A stretch of 64,000 bases of DNA from Treponema_I sp045599005 (GTDB lineage Bacteria; Spirochaetota; Spirochaetia; Treponematales; Treponemataceae): NCBI GenBank assembly GCA_045599005.1, contig JAZRVF010000011.1, positions 1 through 64,000 on the forward strand, given 5' to 3'. Of the stretch, positions 8,138 through 17,162 are shown piece by piece. The translations under genes and the position numbers were made by a program. The stretch's first letter is position 1; the number at the start of each line of letters is the position of its first letter. Under the pieces are notes generated by a model. That model was not told where the DNA came from and ran no database searches. It saw only the letters and a list, made by a program, of their open reading frames with translations.

Positions 8138-8997
8138 TTTCCACCTCCTGTCTCAGAACGAAGATCAACAATAAGAACAGTTTCCAGACGGTCAAAATCA
8201 ATGATCGGAGTAAGAAGAATCTCCAGAGAGGAATCATAATCCCGGATATTGATCTGGGTAACAGTACCAATGGGAATATCACGCAGATAATTGTCGTTCT
8301 CACCGGATGTAACGATAACATCACCATAATTCAGTTCAGAAAGCAGACGCTTCTTCACGTATTTCATTGTCAGAGTCTGGTCAACGTCGCCGTTTCCGGT
8401 GACAATTCCCACATCACGGGTTGCCTCAATGCGTCCGGAGACATTGCACTGATAGTCAAAGACCGGAAGAACCATGCTTGTTGTCTGTCCAACGGAAATA
8501 ATCTTTCCGACAAGCCCGATTTTTCCGTTCTGGATCGCAATCACAGGCATTCCTTTCACAACACCCTGCCGAGCACCTTTATCAATCGTAATTCCGGAAA
8601 AAGTTGAATTGGAATCTCTTGCAATAATCTGGGCACTGAAGTTCGTATAACTCACGCTCTGGGAAAATCCCAGCTGCTGCCGGAGACGCTCATTCTCCTT
8701 ACGAACTTCCGCATTGTCCCGCTGCAGGTACTCGTAGTTTGCCAGTTTCTCCACAAGGATATCATATTCGTTCTGCAGATTCGCAAGTTTCGAGATAGAT
8801 GTGAAAAAATCAGTGACTGAGGAAGTAACAGTATGGACACCTTTCTGGATTGATGACAGAACTGAGAAACCCAGCTGCTGAAAATTCACGACAAAACCGC
8901 CGGAAGACAAAGCAAGCATCACGTTGGAAAAAACCAGATAAGCCACGAAGACTACAAGAGAAAAACGGGAATTCGTATGTTTGCGCTGATCTGCCAT
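8134..8997 (-). CDS. mreC: Rod shape-determining protein MreC
   Basis: 287 aa. One N-terminal membrane helix (about 12-32), a coiled coil (about 65-110, with NAEVRKENERLRQQLGF), then the periplasmic beta domain with RDSNSTFSGITIDKG, GLVGKI and VSTSGEND-like loops (VIVTSGENDNYLRDIPIG). MreC is the periplasmic scaffold that activates PBP2-RodA. It sits 12 bp after mreB and overlaps mreD by 4 bp. Confidence 0.95.
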   Translation of the reverse strand: MADQRKHTNSRFSLVVFVAYLVFSNVMLALSSGGFVVNFQQLGFSVLSSIQKGVHTVTSSVTDFFTSISKLANLQNEYDILVEKLANYEYLQRDNAEVRKENERLRQQLGFSQSVSYTNFSAQIIARDSNSTFSGITIDKGARQGVVKGMPVIAIQNGKIGLVGKIISVGQTTSMVLPVFDYQCNVSGRIEATRDVGIVTGNGDVDQTLTMKYVKKRLLSELNYGDVIVTSGENDNYLRDIPIGTVTQINIRDYDSSLEILLTPIIDFDRLETVLIVDLRSETGGGK

Positions 8998-9009
8998 AAA
9001 CTTTGAAGT

Positions 9010-10053
9010 TTAACTGTTCAGATTGTCATAAATACTTCTGTCTGAAGAAATATCCTGGAACAGTTCAAAAGCCTGACCTGCACCGATCGCAACGCATTCA
9101 AGGGGTTTCTCCACCAGAATGACAGGAACACCGGTTTCCTTTGAGATCAGTTTGGGAAGCCCTTTAAGCAGTGAGCCTCCACCTGTCATTACAATACCGC
9201 GTTCAACAATGTCAGCGGCCAGTTCAGGCGGAGTAAGGCCCAGAGTACGTTTTATCTCATCAACAATCTGTGTGACAGGATCTTTAAGTGCCTCACGGAC
9301 CTCAACGCTGTCAATCTCCAGACTGCGGGGCAGACCGGTGATCGCGTCAGTTCCTTTGATAGCCATTTTCTCAATTGTTTTCTCAGGAGCAACAGAAGCG
9401 TTTCCTATCTCAATCTTCAGTTTCTCAGCCATCTGCTGTCCGATGATCAGGTTATGGACACTGCGGATATGTTTGATGATAGCCTCATCAAACTCATCAC
9501 CACCAACGCGGATTGCATTTGTAACAACCATACCGCCCAGAGAGATTACAGAAACCTCTGTAGTACCGCCACCAATGTCACAGACCATATGTCCGGCAGG
9601 CTCATGAATCGGAATCTGGGCACCGATGGCAGCGGCAAGGGACTCCTCAATGACCTGGACTTCCTTTGCACCTGCTTTAAGGGCAGCCTGCTGTACGGCA
9701 CGTTTCTCAACCTCAGTGATACAGGACGGGATTCCGATCTTCATATGCATTGAGCGGAAAACTTTATGTTTTGGCATAACCTTTGAAATAAAGTACCGGA
9801 TCATCTTCTCACAGCTGTCCATGTCCGCAATCACACCGTCACGCAGAGGCCGGATTGCCACAATATCTCCGGGAGTTTTGTAAAGCATGCGCTTTGCATC
9901 TTTTCCGACAGCAACAACCTTTTTTGTAAGCCGTTCAACAGCAACAACAGAAGGTTCATCAAGAACCAGCCCTTTTCCGCGAACATAAATCAAAGTATTG
10001 CATGTTCCCAAATCTATTCCGATATCAGTTGAAAATCTGTCCAAGAAAGCCAT
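9010..10053 (-). CDS. mreB: Actin-like cell-shape protein MreB
   Basis: 347 aa, standard length. Actin-fold nucleotide motifs are visible: phosphate 1 GIDLGTCNTLIYV (about 11-23), phosphate 2 CDIGGGTTEVSVIS, and adenosine loop VMTGGGSLLKGLP near the C-terminus. It forms membrane-associated filaments that direct side-wall synthesis. GGAGG lies 8 nt upstream of the ATG. First gene of the elongation operon, 35 bp after a TPR gene on the same strand. Confidence 0.97.
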   Translation of the reverse strand: MAFLDRFSTDIGIDLGTCNTLIYVRGKGLVLDEPSVVAVERLTKKVVAVGKDAKRMLYKTPGDIVAIRPLRDGVIADMDSCEKMIRYFISKVMPKHKVFRSMHMKIGIPSCITEVEKRAVQQAALKAGAKEVQVIEESLAAAIGAQIPIHEPAGHMVCDIGGGTTEVSVISLGGMVVTNAIRVGGDEFDEAIIKHIRSVHNLIIGQQMAEKLKIEIGNASVAPEKTIEKMAIKGTDAITGLPRSLEIDSVEVREALKDPVTQIVDEIKRTLGLTPPELAADIVERGIVMTGGGSLLKGLPKLISKETGVPVILVEKPLECVAIGAGQAFELFQDISSDRSIYDNLNS

Positions 10054-10088
10054 TAAATCCCTCCAAAATTAAACCCACTTTTTGTTTT

Positions 10089-11024
10089 CTATGCTTTTCC
10101 AAGTTTCTGCAGCGCACCCTGATGATTTGCCTTTGCCTTCAATGCCTTACGCCATTCAGCGCGAGCCTTCACCAGATCACCCTGCAACTCATATATTACA
10201 CCAATTCCGTAATATGCGTCAGCACAATTTTCATTTTTAGACAATACATCGTTGTATTTTTCCAGAGCCATTTCCAAAGAACCTTCAGAAATAAAAATCT
10301 CTGCAAGCATACATGATGCATCTATCTCTTTTGTCTGATCCCTGGTCTTTTTTATAAGCTGAACAAGATACTGTTTTGCCACATCTGAACGGCCGATTTT
10401 TATGTACTGCTCCGCGATAGAAAGCAGAAGGACGTCAGAATCGTTTACCAGAAGAGCATCCGTAAAAGCAGCTATACTCTCAGCAGTCATTCCCAGCTGG
10501 GCATAACTGAGTCCGAGGTATTCGGGAATGTCAGAGGCCTCATAACCATAGGAAAGGGCCTGATTTATATACTTCACAACAAGATCAGCATAGTAATGAT
10601 TTCCCGCAAGATTATCTTTGTGGAAATAGGCTTTTCCCAGAAGATAACAGATCTGAGGCATAAGTACATCTGTTGCCCGGTTCATTGCGAGACGGAGTGA
10701 AAAAATACATTCATCCAGATACTGTCTGGCTTCCGTTGTATCCGTTGAACTGATTCCAAGATAGAAACAGGAATAACCGTGATAAGCTTCTGCTGAAGGA
10801 TCAAAAGGTTTAAGGGCAAGAACACCGGCAGTCTCATTGTAAACCGCTGGATAATCTCCGGCTTTCCAATAGGTGTAAACCTTTGACATTGAAGGGGAAT
10901 TCTGGATTCTTATTATGATTTTATAGGATGCAAAACCTGCAAGAGCAAGAAAAATAACAGACAGTAAGACAACAATAATCCGGGTAAAAACTGTATTTTT
11001 TGTTTTTACAATTTCAGCCTGCAT
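10089..11024 (-). CDS. Membrane-anchored TPR-repeat protein
   Basis: 311 aa from the ATG at 11024, which has GGTGGG upstream. The frame continues upstream to 11123, but that part lies inside the RNase P RNA gene, so the longer form is rejected. A single N-terminal membrane helix (about 12-32) is followed by tetratricopeptide repeats, clearest at the C-terminus (ADAYYGIGVIYELQGDLVKA, then RAEWRKALKAKANHQGAL). It is probably an envelope scaffold. Its place just before mreB suggests, but does not prove, a link to cell-shape control. Confidence 0.85.
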   Translation of the reverse strand: MQAEIVKTKNTVFTRIIVVLLSVIFLALAGFASYKIIIRIQNSPSMSKVYTYWKAGDYPAVYNETAGVLALKPFDPSAEAYHGYSCFYLGISSTDTTEARQYLDECIFSLRLAMNRATDVLMPQICYLLGKAYFHKDNLAGNHYYADLVVKYINQALSYGYEASDIPEYLGLSYAQLGMTAESIAAFTDALLVNDSDVLLLSIAEQYIKIGRSDVAKQYLVQLIKKTRDQTKEIDASCMLAEIFISEGSLEMALEKYNDVLSKNENCADAYYGIGVIYELQGDLVKARAEWRKALKAKANHQGALQKLGKA

Positions 11025-11047
11025 TAATTTTCCCACCCAAAAAGAAA

Positions 11048-11399
11048 GCAGAAGCAATAAGCCGGGTTCTGTAACTGATTGAATCAGCAAAACCATCTGT
11101 CCTATGTACAGATCACTCTGCACATTCAGCGAACTACCCGCAGTGATTTATCGGAGTTGCACTGCTGCTCGTTCTTGCTCCAAATGAGGTTTACCATGCG
11201 CATACTGTTACCAGTCTGCCGGTGGTCTCTTACACCACCTTTTCACCATCACCGGTAAAACCGGCTGTCTGTTTTCTGTGGCACTGTCTGTCAGGTTTCC
11301 CTGCCCGGTTGTTATCCGGCATTTTTTCCGAAGGAGCCCGGACTTTCCTCACCGGCAGAAACACATATGCCCCTGCCGGCGCGATTTTATCGCTTCTGC
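11048..11399 (-). ncRNA. rnpB: RNase P RNA, bacterial type A
   Basis: The conserved 5' core GAGGAAAGTCCGGGCTCC is present on the minus strand (11335-11352), and the 3' core ACAGAACCCGGCTTA ends near 11060. Helix P1 closes the molecule: plus-strand 11048-11060 and 11387-11399 (GCAGAAGCAATAA against TTATCGCTTCTGC) pair over 13 positions with one G-U. This gives about 352 nt, normal for the catalytic RNA that matures tRNA 5' ends. It lies between the zinc-ribbon gene and the TPR gene on the same strand. Confidence 0.95.
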
Positions 11400-11413
11400 A
11401 AAATAAACTTTAA

Positions 11414-12280
11414 TCAGTCGTCAAAATCCTGATCGTTTCCGACGTCTTCAGCCTCAGGATCACCGAACTCACCGTCTTCATCAAGATCATCATCGTCACC
11501 GAAACCTTCGTCATAGTCTGACAGACTTCCGGTATCGTCATAGCTGAAGTACTCGCTCTCACCTTCTTCCACTTCCTGATAGAAAAGGATGCGGCTGCAG
11601 TAAGGGCAGAACACGATCTTCTCGCCATTGTGAACCTCATTGGCAAACTGGGCAGGCAGAATCATGTGACAGCCGTCACAGACATTACCTTTTACAGCAA
11701 CGATACCCTTTCCGTGTTTGCTCTTGATGATGCGCTCAAACTTGAAAACAATGTCAGGATCAAGTCCGGGAAGAATCTCTGCTTCTTTTGTCTTAAGCTC
11801 TTCGTACTGGACTTTGAGAGAATCAATTTCCTCTGAAAGAGAAGCTTTGCTTGCATTAAGCTCTTCTTCAAGTGTGTTGATTGACTGTTCCGCAGCCTTA
11901 AGATTCTCATCCAGTTCAAAGAGAGTCTTCTCCTCTTTCTGAAGATCCTTGCGGACCTGTGTCTCTTTAAGTGTTGCGTCGTCAATCTCTTTCTGAAGCG
12001 CCTCATACTCGCGGTGAGTAGTGATCTCATCCATTCCCTTTTCTCCGCGTTCACGGGCAGCGACAGCTTCTGCAAGATCAGTCTTAAGTCCGGCTACTTT
12101 TGAGCGGACTTCTTCATAAACTGCATTTTTTTCTATATATTCTCTTTTCATTCGAGCCAGGAGTTCATCCTGAGCAGTAAGTTTTTTCGGAGATTCTTCA
12201 ATCTGGTTCTCGATCGAATATTTTCCTGAAAGGACTTCCTGCAACTCTTTCAATTTGTCAAAAACTACATCCATTTCCAT
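11414..12280 (-). CDS. Coiled-coil protein with C4 zinc ribbon and acidic tail
   Basis: 288 aa. Residues about 5-180 are long coiled coil (repeated Glu/Lys/Leu heptads). A C4 zinc ribbon follows, CDGCHMIL then CPYCSRIL, spaced about 28 residues. The last 45 residues are almost all Asp, Glu, Gly and Ser. This is the widespread C4-type zinc-ribbon family next to rpoD/dnaG in spirochetes, with a suspected nucleic-acid or protein-quality role that is not settled. It follows rpoD by 78 bp, with GAGGGG as ribosome site. Confidence 0.85.
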   Translation of the reverse strand: MEMDVVFDKLKELQEVLSGKYSIENQIEESPKKLTAQDELLARMKREYIEKNAVYEEVRSKVAGLKTDLAEAVAARERGEKGMDEITTHREYEALQKEIDDATLKETQVRKDLQKEEKTLFELDENLKAAEQSINTLEEELNASKASLSEEIDSLKVQYEELKTKEAEILPGLDPDIVFKFERIIKSKHGKGIVAVKGNVCDGCHMILPAQFANEVHNGEKIVFCPYCSRILFYQEVEEGESEYFSYDDTGSLSDYDEGFGDDDDLDEDGEFGDPEAEDVGNDQDFDD

Positions 12281-12358
12281 ATAAAAAACCCCTCTAATAT
12301 CCCGAAATGAGGTATCCCCCGGATTATAAATCCATACCCCATAATACTTAGTATCGGT

Positions 12359-14158
12359 TTAATTGTCTATATAATCCCGAAGATTGCTTGATCTGCGGGG
12401 ATGTCTAAGGCGTCTGAGAGCCTTTGCCTCAATCTGACGGATACGTTCGCGGGTAACACTGAAGTAAAGACCGACCTCTTCAAGTGTAAGACAGTAACCG
12501 CCGTCAAGTCCGAAACGCATCTTAAGAACTTCCTGCTCCCTGGGAGGCAATGTGGAAAGAACTTCGGAAAGCTGTTCCTTAAGCAGAGTATGGGCAGTCT
12601 GTACTGCAGGATTCTCCACTTCCTTGTCTTCGATAAAATCGCCCAATGAACTGTCTTCTTCCTCACCGATAGGCGTTTCCAGAGAAATAGGTTCCCGGGC
12701 AACATTTTTGACGGTCTTGACCCTTGAGACCGGCCACTGAAGCTGCTCTGCAATCTCTTCGTCGGTGGGTTCACGTCCAAGGCGCTGCATAAGCTGACGG
12801 GACTCACGGACAACCTTGTTGATCTGCTCAATCATGTGGACAGGAACACGGATTGTGCGTGCCTGGTCAGAAATGCTGCGTGTGATGGCCTGACGGATCC
12901 ACCATGTTGCGTAGGTTGAGAACTTGTAACCTTTACGGTACTCAAACTTCTCAACAGCTTTGATAAGACCGATATTACCTTCCTGTATAAGGTCAAAAAG
13001 CTGAAGACCACGGTTTGTATACTTCTTTGCAATTGAGACAACAAGACGGAGGTTTGCATTGATAAGACGGTTCTTAGCGTCTTCCATCATCTTGCGGCCA
13101 TACTCGATCTCCTTTGCCATGGCAAGGATTTCGTCAATGCTGTTTTCAAATTCATACTCAAGGCGGCGCAGTTTGCGGTCAATCTTCTGAATCTGGGTAT
13201 AAATCTCGCGGATCTCGTCAGCAGGCATACCAAGTTCTTTCTCAAGTTTGTCACGGCCGGACTTACTTGACATCTGCTTTCCCAGACTGCGGAGCTCAGA
13301 GAAATCCGTGATACGGAGTTCCTTTGCCTTCCGGTCCTGTTTGCTGTGGTATTCGCGGATTTTCTTTGTCGCTTCAATAAATTTGTCAGAGAAATGCTCA
13401 ATTTCCTCAGACTGGATATCAATGGTCTGCAGAACAGGCAGAACTTTGTCACGAAGAGATCTGAGCTCTTCGTTCTCAAAAATCGTACATGTTGGATCGC
13501 TTTCAAAAAGCTGTTTCTTCTTTTTGATGTATTCCTTGAGATCTGCAGAAACCTGTTTCAGTGCCTCACCGTAACAGGTGCGGAGTCTGCGTCTTTCAGC
13601 CTGCTCCTCATTGATTTCCTTGCGGGCTTTGCTTGTCTCCTCATGAGGACGCTGGAAAGCTTTCTGGTAGACAGCGTAGAACTCAGGCATCATCATACCG
13701 GAATTCTTGATCACACCCTTGATGATGTTCTCACCTTTTTCCATTTTCTTGGAAAGCTGGACTTCTTTCTCAGCAGTCAGAAGGTGTTCTTTTCCGATCT
13801 CACGCAGATACATGCGGATCGGATCATCACCGTTGGAATCTTTCTCATTATAGACCAGCTGTTTCCGGCCTTTTTCGTCTATCTTGTCTTCTTCTTCCTG
13901 AACAGTCTCATCATCTTCTGAATCCTCTGCGCCATCGTCATCTTCAACTGGAGCAAGATCGTCTTCATCATCAAGGCCATCATCTTCCAGAAGCTGGATA
14001 TTGTTTTTCTCCAGCAGAACAAGGACTCCGTCCATTTTCTCAGAATTGACCACATCCTGGGGAAGAAGAAGATTCACTTCATCCCATGTGATTACTGATT
14101 TTTCCTTGCAGTAGTCAAGGAGTTTTGCAACTGCAGAATCAAATTCCTGATCCGTCAT
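12359..14158 (-). CDS. rpoD: Primary RNA polymerase sigma factor (sigma-70)
   Basis: 599 aa. N-terminal region 1.1, an acidic linker (about 60-100), region 1.2 (DPIRMYLREIGKEHLLTAEKE), a long non-conserved insert, then regions 2.1-2.4 (NLRLVVSIAKKYTNRGLQLF; TYATWWIRQAITRSISDQ), 3 (VPVHMIEQINKV) and 4.2 (VTRERIRQIEAKALRRLRHP). It directs transcription of housekeeping genes by recognising -35/-10 promoters such as those noted at 18782 and 32950. It lies 18 bp after dnaG in the macromolecular-synthesis cluster. Confidence 0.97.
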   Translation of the reverse strand: MTDQEFDSAVAKLLDYCKEKSVITWDEVNLLLPQDVVNSEKMDGVLVLLEKNNIQLLEDDGLDDEDDLAPVEDDDGAEDSEDDETVQEEEDKIDEKGRKQLVYNEKDSNGDDPIRMYLREIGKEHLLTAEKEVQLSKKMEKGENIIKGVIKNSGMMMPEFYAVYQKAFQRPHEETSKARKEINEEQAERRRLRTCYGEALKQVSADLKEYIKKKKQLFESDPTCTIFENEELRSLRDKVLPVLQTIDIQSEEIEHFSDKFIEATKKIREYHSKQDRKAKELRITDFSELRSLGKQMSSKSGRDKLEKELGMPADEIREIYTQIQKIDRKLRRLEYEFENSIDEILAMAKEIEYGRKMMEDAKNRLINANLRLVVSIAKKYTNRGLQLFDLIQEGNIGLIKAVEKFEYRKGYKFSTYATWWIRQAITRSISDQARTIRVPVHMIEQINKVVRESRQLMQRLGREPTDEEIAEQLQWPVSRVKTVKNVAREPISLETPIGEEEDSSLGDFIEDKEVENPAVQTAHTLLKEQLSEVLSTLPPREQEVLKMRFGLDGGYCLTLEEVGLYFSVTRERIRQIEAKALRRLRHPRRSSNLRDYIDN

Positions 14159-14176
14159 TCATGCCTCTGATCATGT

Positions 14177-15958
14177 TTATTTAATATCAATACTCATCAG
14201 TTCATTCTGTAATGAAATGATTTCCTGCTGCGTCTGCAACGAACCGGGCTGCTGAGACAGCTGCTCAATCCGGTTCAGAATACGTCTGCGCCTGCGGACA
14301 AGCCGACTTTTCTGGAAAAACGCCACCGCATCTTCAACCGTTTTTTCGGGCTTTACAGAATACTCACCGGATGTAACAGCCTCCGCAAGTTTCTGTCTGA
14401 GATTTTCACTAGTACATTTGCTTAGAATTGTGTCGTAACTGAAAGTTTCTTCCCTGAAACATTCTTCAAGAGTGATGAAAAGACTCTCAGCATCCTCATT
14501 TTCAAAATCCTCTACAGAAACCGAGTTCCGAACGGTTTGAAAAAAATCCAGGTTTGCGGCAAACGCCAGAACAGAACGCATTTCCGCATCCATCCGGACC
14601 GGTCTTTCCGATGGACCTGAAGGTTGGCGTGTGGCATTGTCAATCCTTCTCTTTGCGCCGTCCCGATTGTAATAATCAGCGGTGATTGCCTCCGACTTTA
14701 TCTGATATGTCCGGCACAACTTTTCCAGACATGATTGCTTTTGTATATCAGTTGATAAAACATCTATGTATTCAAAAAAAGCGAGAGATGCCCGTGTTTT
14801 CCCTTCGGGATTGGTCACATCAAACTGCTTGGCATAAACTGATAACAAAAAATCATCATCCAATATAGCCCCACTTATTGCATTTGTCAAGGCTTCAACA
14901 CCGAAAGAGTTCAGTATCTCAGAGGGATCCTTACCGCCTTCAAGACGGATCACCTTTACCGTAAAATCTTTCTGGCGGGCAAGTTTTATGGCACGCACTG
15001 TGGCTTTCTGTCCGGCCTCATCACTGTCAAAGGAAAGGAACAGCGTGTCTGCAAAAGGACGGAGAATGTTAAGCTGCTCCTCAGTCAGGGCAGTTCCCAG
15101 GGGCGCCACTGCATTGGTCATGCCCGCCTGATGCCAGGCAATCACATCCATGTAGCCTTCACAGAGGATCGCAGCCTTCTTCTGCCGTATTGTCTGTTTT
15201 GCAAGATGAAAGGCGTAAAGTGTCTCCCCTTTGTGATACTGGATCAATTCCCCGGAGTTCACATACTTCGGGCCCTCACCCTGCATGATCCGTCCGCCGA
15301 AGGCGACAACTTTCCCATTCCGGTCGCAGATGGGAAACATAAGCCGGTTCCAGAAGAAAGAGCATCTCGGATTTTTTTTGGAAAACAGCCCTGAATTGTC
15401 AAGAAACTCATCGCTGTAATTTTTGTCTTTCAGGAATTTCCGGAGCCAGAAAGCATCATTGGGAGAAAAGCCAAGCATGAACTGTTCCTGAATCTGTTTT
15501 GACACACCGCGTTTCTCAAGATAATCACGGACAAAAGCGGCAGACTCCAGATTCTGAAGCACATAATGATAACTGCCGGCGACACGGGTATAAAGTTCCT
15601 TGTACTGATCACGCAGATTCTGCTCTTTAAAACTGTCATCCTTTCCTGAGGAACCGCTGTCATACACCACTTCGATGCCGGCTTTTTTTGCAAGAGCCTC
15701 AACAGCATCCGTAAAGCCCATCCTTTCCACTTCCATGTAGAATTTGATCACACCGCCGCCGGCACCACAGCCGAAACAATGGTACATTTTCCGGGAGGGA
15801 ACAACATGAAATGACGGGCTTTTCTCGTTATGGAAAGGACAGCAGCCCCAGTAGTCGCCGCTTCGTTTCTCAAGGTGAGTATATTCGTTTACCAGGGCAA
15901 CAATATCCGTACGGCTGTTGACTTCCTCAATCGTGGAACTGCTAATGATCCGACTCAT
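14177..15958 (-). CDS. dnaG: DNA primase
   Basis: 593 aa. N-terminal CHC2 zinc finger (Cys40, His43, Cys61, Cys64, with the FHNEKSPSFHV loop), then the primase catalytic core and TOPRIM domain (AAILCEGYMDVIAWHQAG; FLSFDSDEAGQKA), and a less conserved C-terminal helicase-binding part. It makes RNA primers at the fork with DnaB, whose gene is at 61476. The start overlaps the mltG stop by one base, so the pair are translationally coupled. Confidence 0.96.
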   Translation of the reverse strand: MSRIISSSTIEEVNSRTDIVALVNEYTHLEKRSGDYWGCCPFHNEKSPSFHVVPSRKMYHCFGCGAGGGVIKFYMEVERMGFTDAVEALAKKAGIEVVYDSGSSGKDDSFKEQNLRDQYKELYTRVAGSYHYVLQNLESAAFVRDYLEKRGVSKQIQEQFMLGFSPNDAFWLRKFLKDKNYSDEFLDNSGLFSKKNPRCSFFWNRLMFPICDRNGKVVAFGGRIMQGEGPKYVNSGELIQYHKGETLYAFHLAKQTIRQKKAAILCEGYMDVIAWHQAGMTNAVAPLGTALTEEQLNILRPFADTLFLSFDSDEAGQKATVRAIKLARQKDFTVKVIRLEGGKDPSEILNSFGVEALTNAISGAILDDDFLLSVYAKQFDVTNPEGKTRASLAFFEYIDVLSTDIQKQSCLEKLCRTYQIKSEAITADYYNRDGAKRRIDNATRQPSGPSERPVRMDAEMRSVLAFAANLDFFQTVRNSVSVEDFENEDAESLFITLEECFREETFSYDTILSKCTSENLRQKLAEAVTSGEYSVKPEKTVEDAVAFFQKSRLVRRRRRILNRIEQLSQQPGSLQTQQEIISLQNELMSIDIK

Positions 15959-16989
15959 CAGTTACCGGCAGCCCTTTTTACAGAAAGATTGTATTTTGCC
16001 TGATTATGATCTTCCAGGTTTTCAGTGAAGACATGTCTTCCGGCTGCTTCATCTTCAACAACAAAGAACCAGTAATCGGTGTCCGCAGGATGAGCGGCGG
16101 CTTTCAGGGCAATCAGTCCAGGGTTCGAGATTGCTCCCGGTGGCAGTCCTGCATGGACATAAGTGTTGTAAGGATTGTCGATTTTTGTATCGGCGGTAAG
16201 AACCCTGTCAGGATGAGGCCGTCCAAGAATCTCTGTAAGCATGTAGACAACAGTCGCACATGAATAAAGACCGGCACCGGCTTCAAGTCTGTTGCTGAAG
16301 ACACTTGCAATCACAGGAGCTTCTTCTGCAACCCGGTACTCCCGTTCAACAACGGAAGCAAGCCGGACAATGTAAAAAAGTTCCGCGGCGGTTTTCTCTT
16401 TCAACCCCTCAATGCTTTCAATTTTTCTGAAGAAATTTTCAACCATCATTGAGATGATCGACTCACAGCTCATTCCACGGTTGAAATAATAGGTATCAGG
16501 GAAAAGATACCCTTCAAAAGAAGGTGCGGGAATTCCGTATTTCTCAAGCAGAAGTCTATCCTTTGAAACGGAGACGAAAGCCTCTTTTGAAGCAATTCCC
16601 TTGTTCTCAAGAAGTGCCCCGATCTGCCCGACAGTAAAGCCTTCCGGAATACTCACGGAAATATACTCCTGCTGTCCCGAGGCAAGCAGTTCAAGAATCT
16701 CCGCAGGCTTCATAGTTGAATTTACAGTATAAGTTCCAGATTTGACCACAGATCCGTTTTTTCTGGCGAGCAGATAAAAGAGATCCGCAGAACGGACAAT
16801 ACCATCCGCTTCAAGTTCTTTTGAAATGCTTCTGATTGTGGCACCCTGGACTACATCAATCCTGCATTCCACAAGATTTTCCCCGGTTCCGGGAGCCTGC
16901 AGATTATACCATACATAACCGGCAGCAGCTCCAAGAGCAACAATCAGGAAAAGGAACACAAACAATAAAAATTTTCCCAGTTTCTTCAT
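15958..16989 (-). CDS. mltG: Endolytic murein transglycosylase MltG (YceG family)
   Basis: 343 aa. N-terminal membrane helix (about 5-27), a LysM-like subdomain, then the YceG fold with catalytic glutamate in ASVVEREYRVAEEA, followed by VFSNRLEAG and the conserved end (IDNPYNTYVHAGLPPGAISN; NPGLIALKAAAHP). It cleaves nascent glycan strands and is thought to set their length. It is coupled by ATGA overlaps to the 58-aa gene upstream and to dnaG downstream. Confidence 0.95.
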   Translation of the reverse strand: MKKLGKFLLFVFLFLIVALGAAAGYVWYNLQAPGTGENLVECRIDVVQGATIRSISKELEADGIVRSADLFYLLARKNGSVVKSGTYTVNSTMKPAEILELLASGQQEYISVSIPEGFTVGQIGALLENKGIASKEAFVSVSKDRLLLEKYGIPAPSFEGYLFPDTYYFNRGMSCESIISMMVENFFRKIESIEGLKEKTAAELFYIVRLASVVEREYRVAEEAPVIASVFSNRLEAGAGLYSCATVVYMLTEILGRPHPDRVLTADTKIDNPYNTYVHAGLPPGAISNPGLIALKAAAHPADTDYWFFVVEDEAAGRHVFTENLEDHNQAKYNLSVKRAAGN

Positions 16990-17162
16990 AGAAAGAATTC
17001 TTCCGCCTCTTCAATTGACATAGAATCATAAATTGCTTTTTCAAGCACAGAATAGAACATGTAAAGTTCGGGAGGAAGAATTTCCTGCTTTACCCGCAGA
17101 AACCGTACAAGAGACTTGAGTTCTTCTTCAGTAAACGAGTAAGTAAGAGCACTGTCACTCAT
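16986..17162 (-). CDS. Small conserved-position protein of unknown function (58 aa)
   Basis: Start at ATG 17162, which overlaps the stop of the MBL gene; its stop overlaps the mltG start. The peptide begins MSDSALTYSFTEEELKSLVR and is predicted helical, acidic and without membrane segments or Cys. Four-base overlaps on both sides argue that it is a real translated link in the operon. I do not recognise the family. A longer reading from 17234 runs back into the MBL coding sequence and is not favoured. Confidence 0.65.
   Translation of the reverse strand: MSDSALTYSFTEEELKSLVRFLRVKQEILPPELYMFYSVLEKAIYDSMSIEEAEEFFL

Noticed and set aside
11025..11123. N-terminal extension of the TPR protein
   Set aside because: This stretch is the 3' part of RNase P RNA; ATG 11024 has its own ribosome site.
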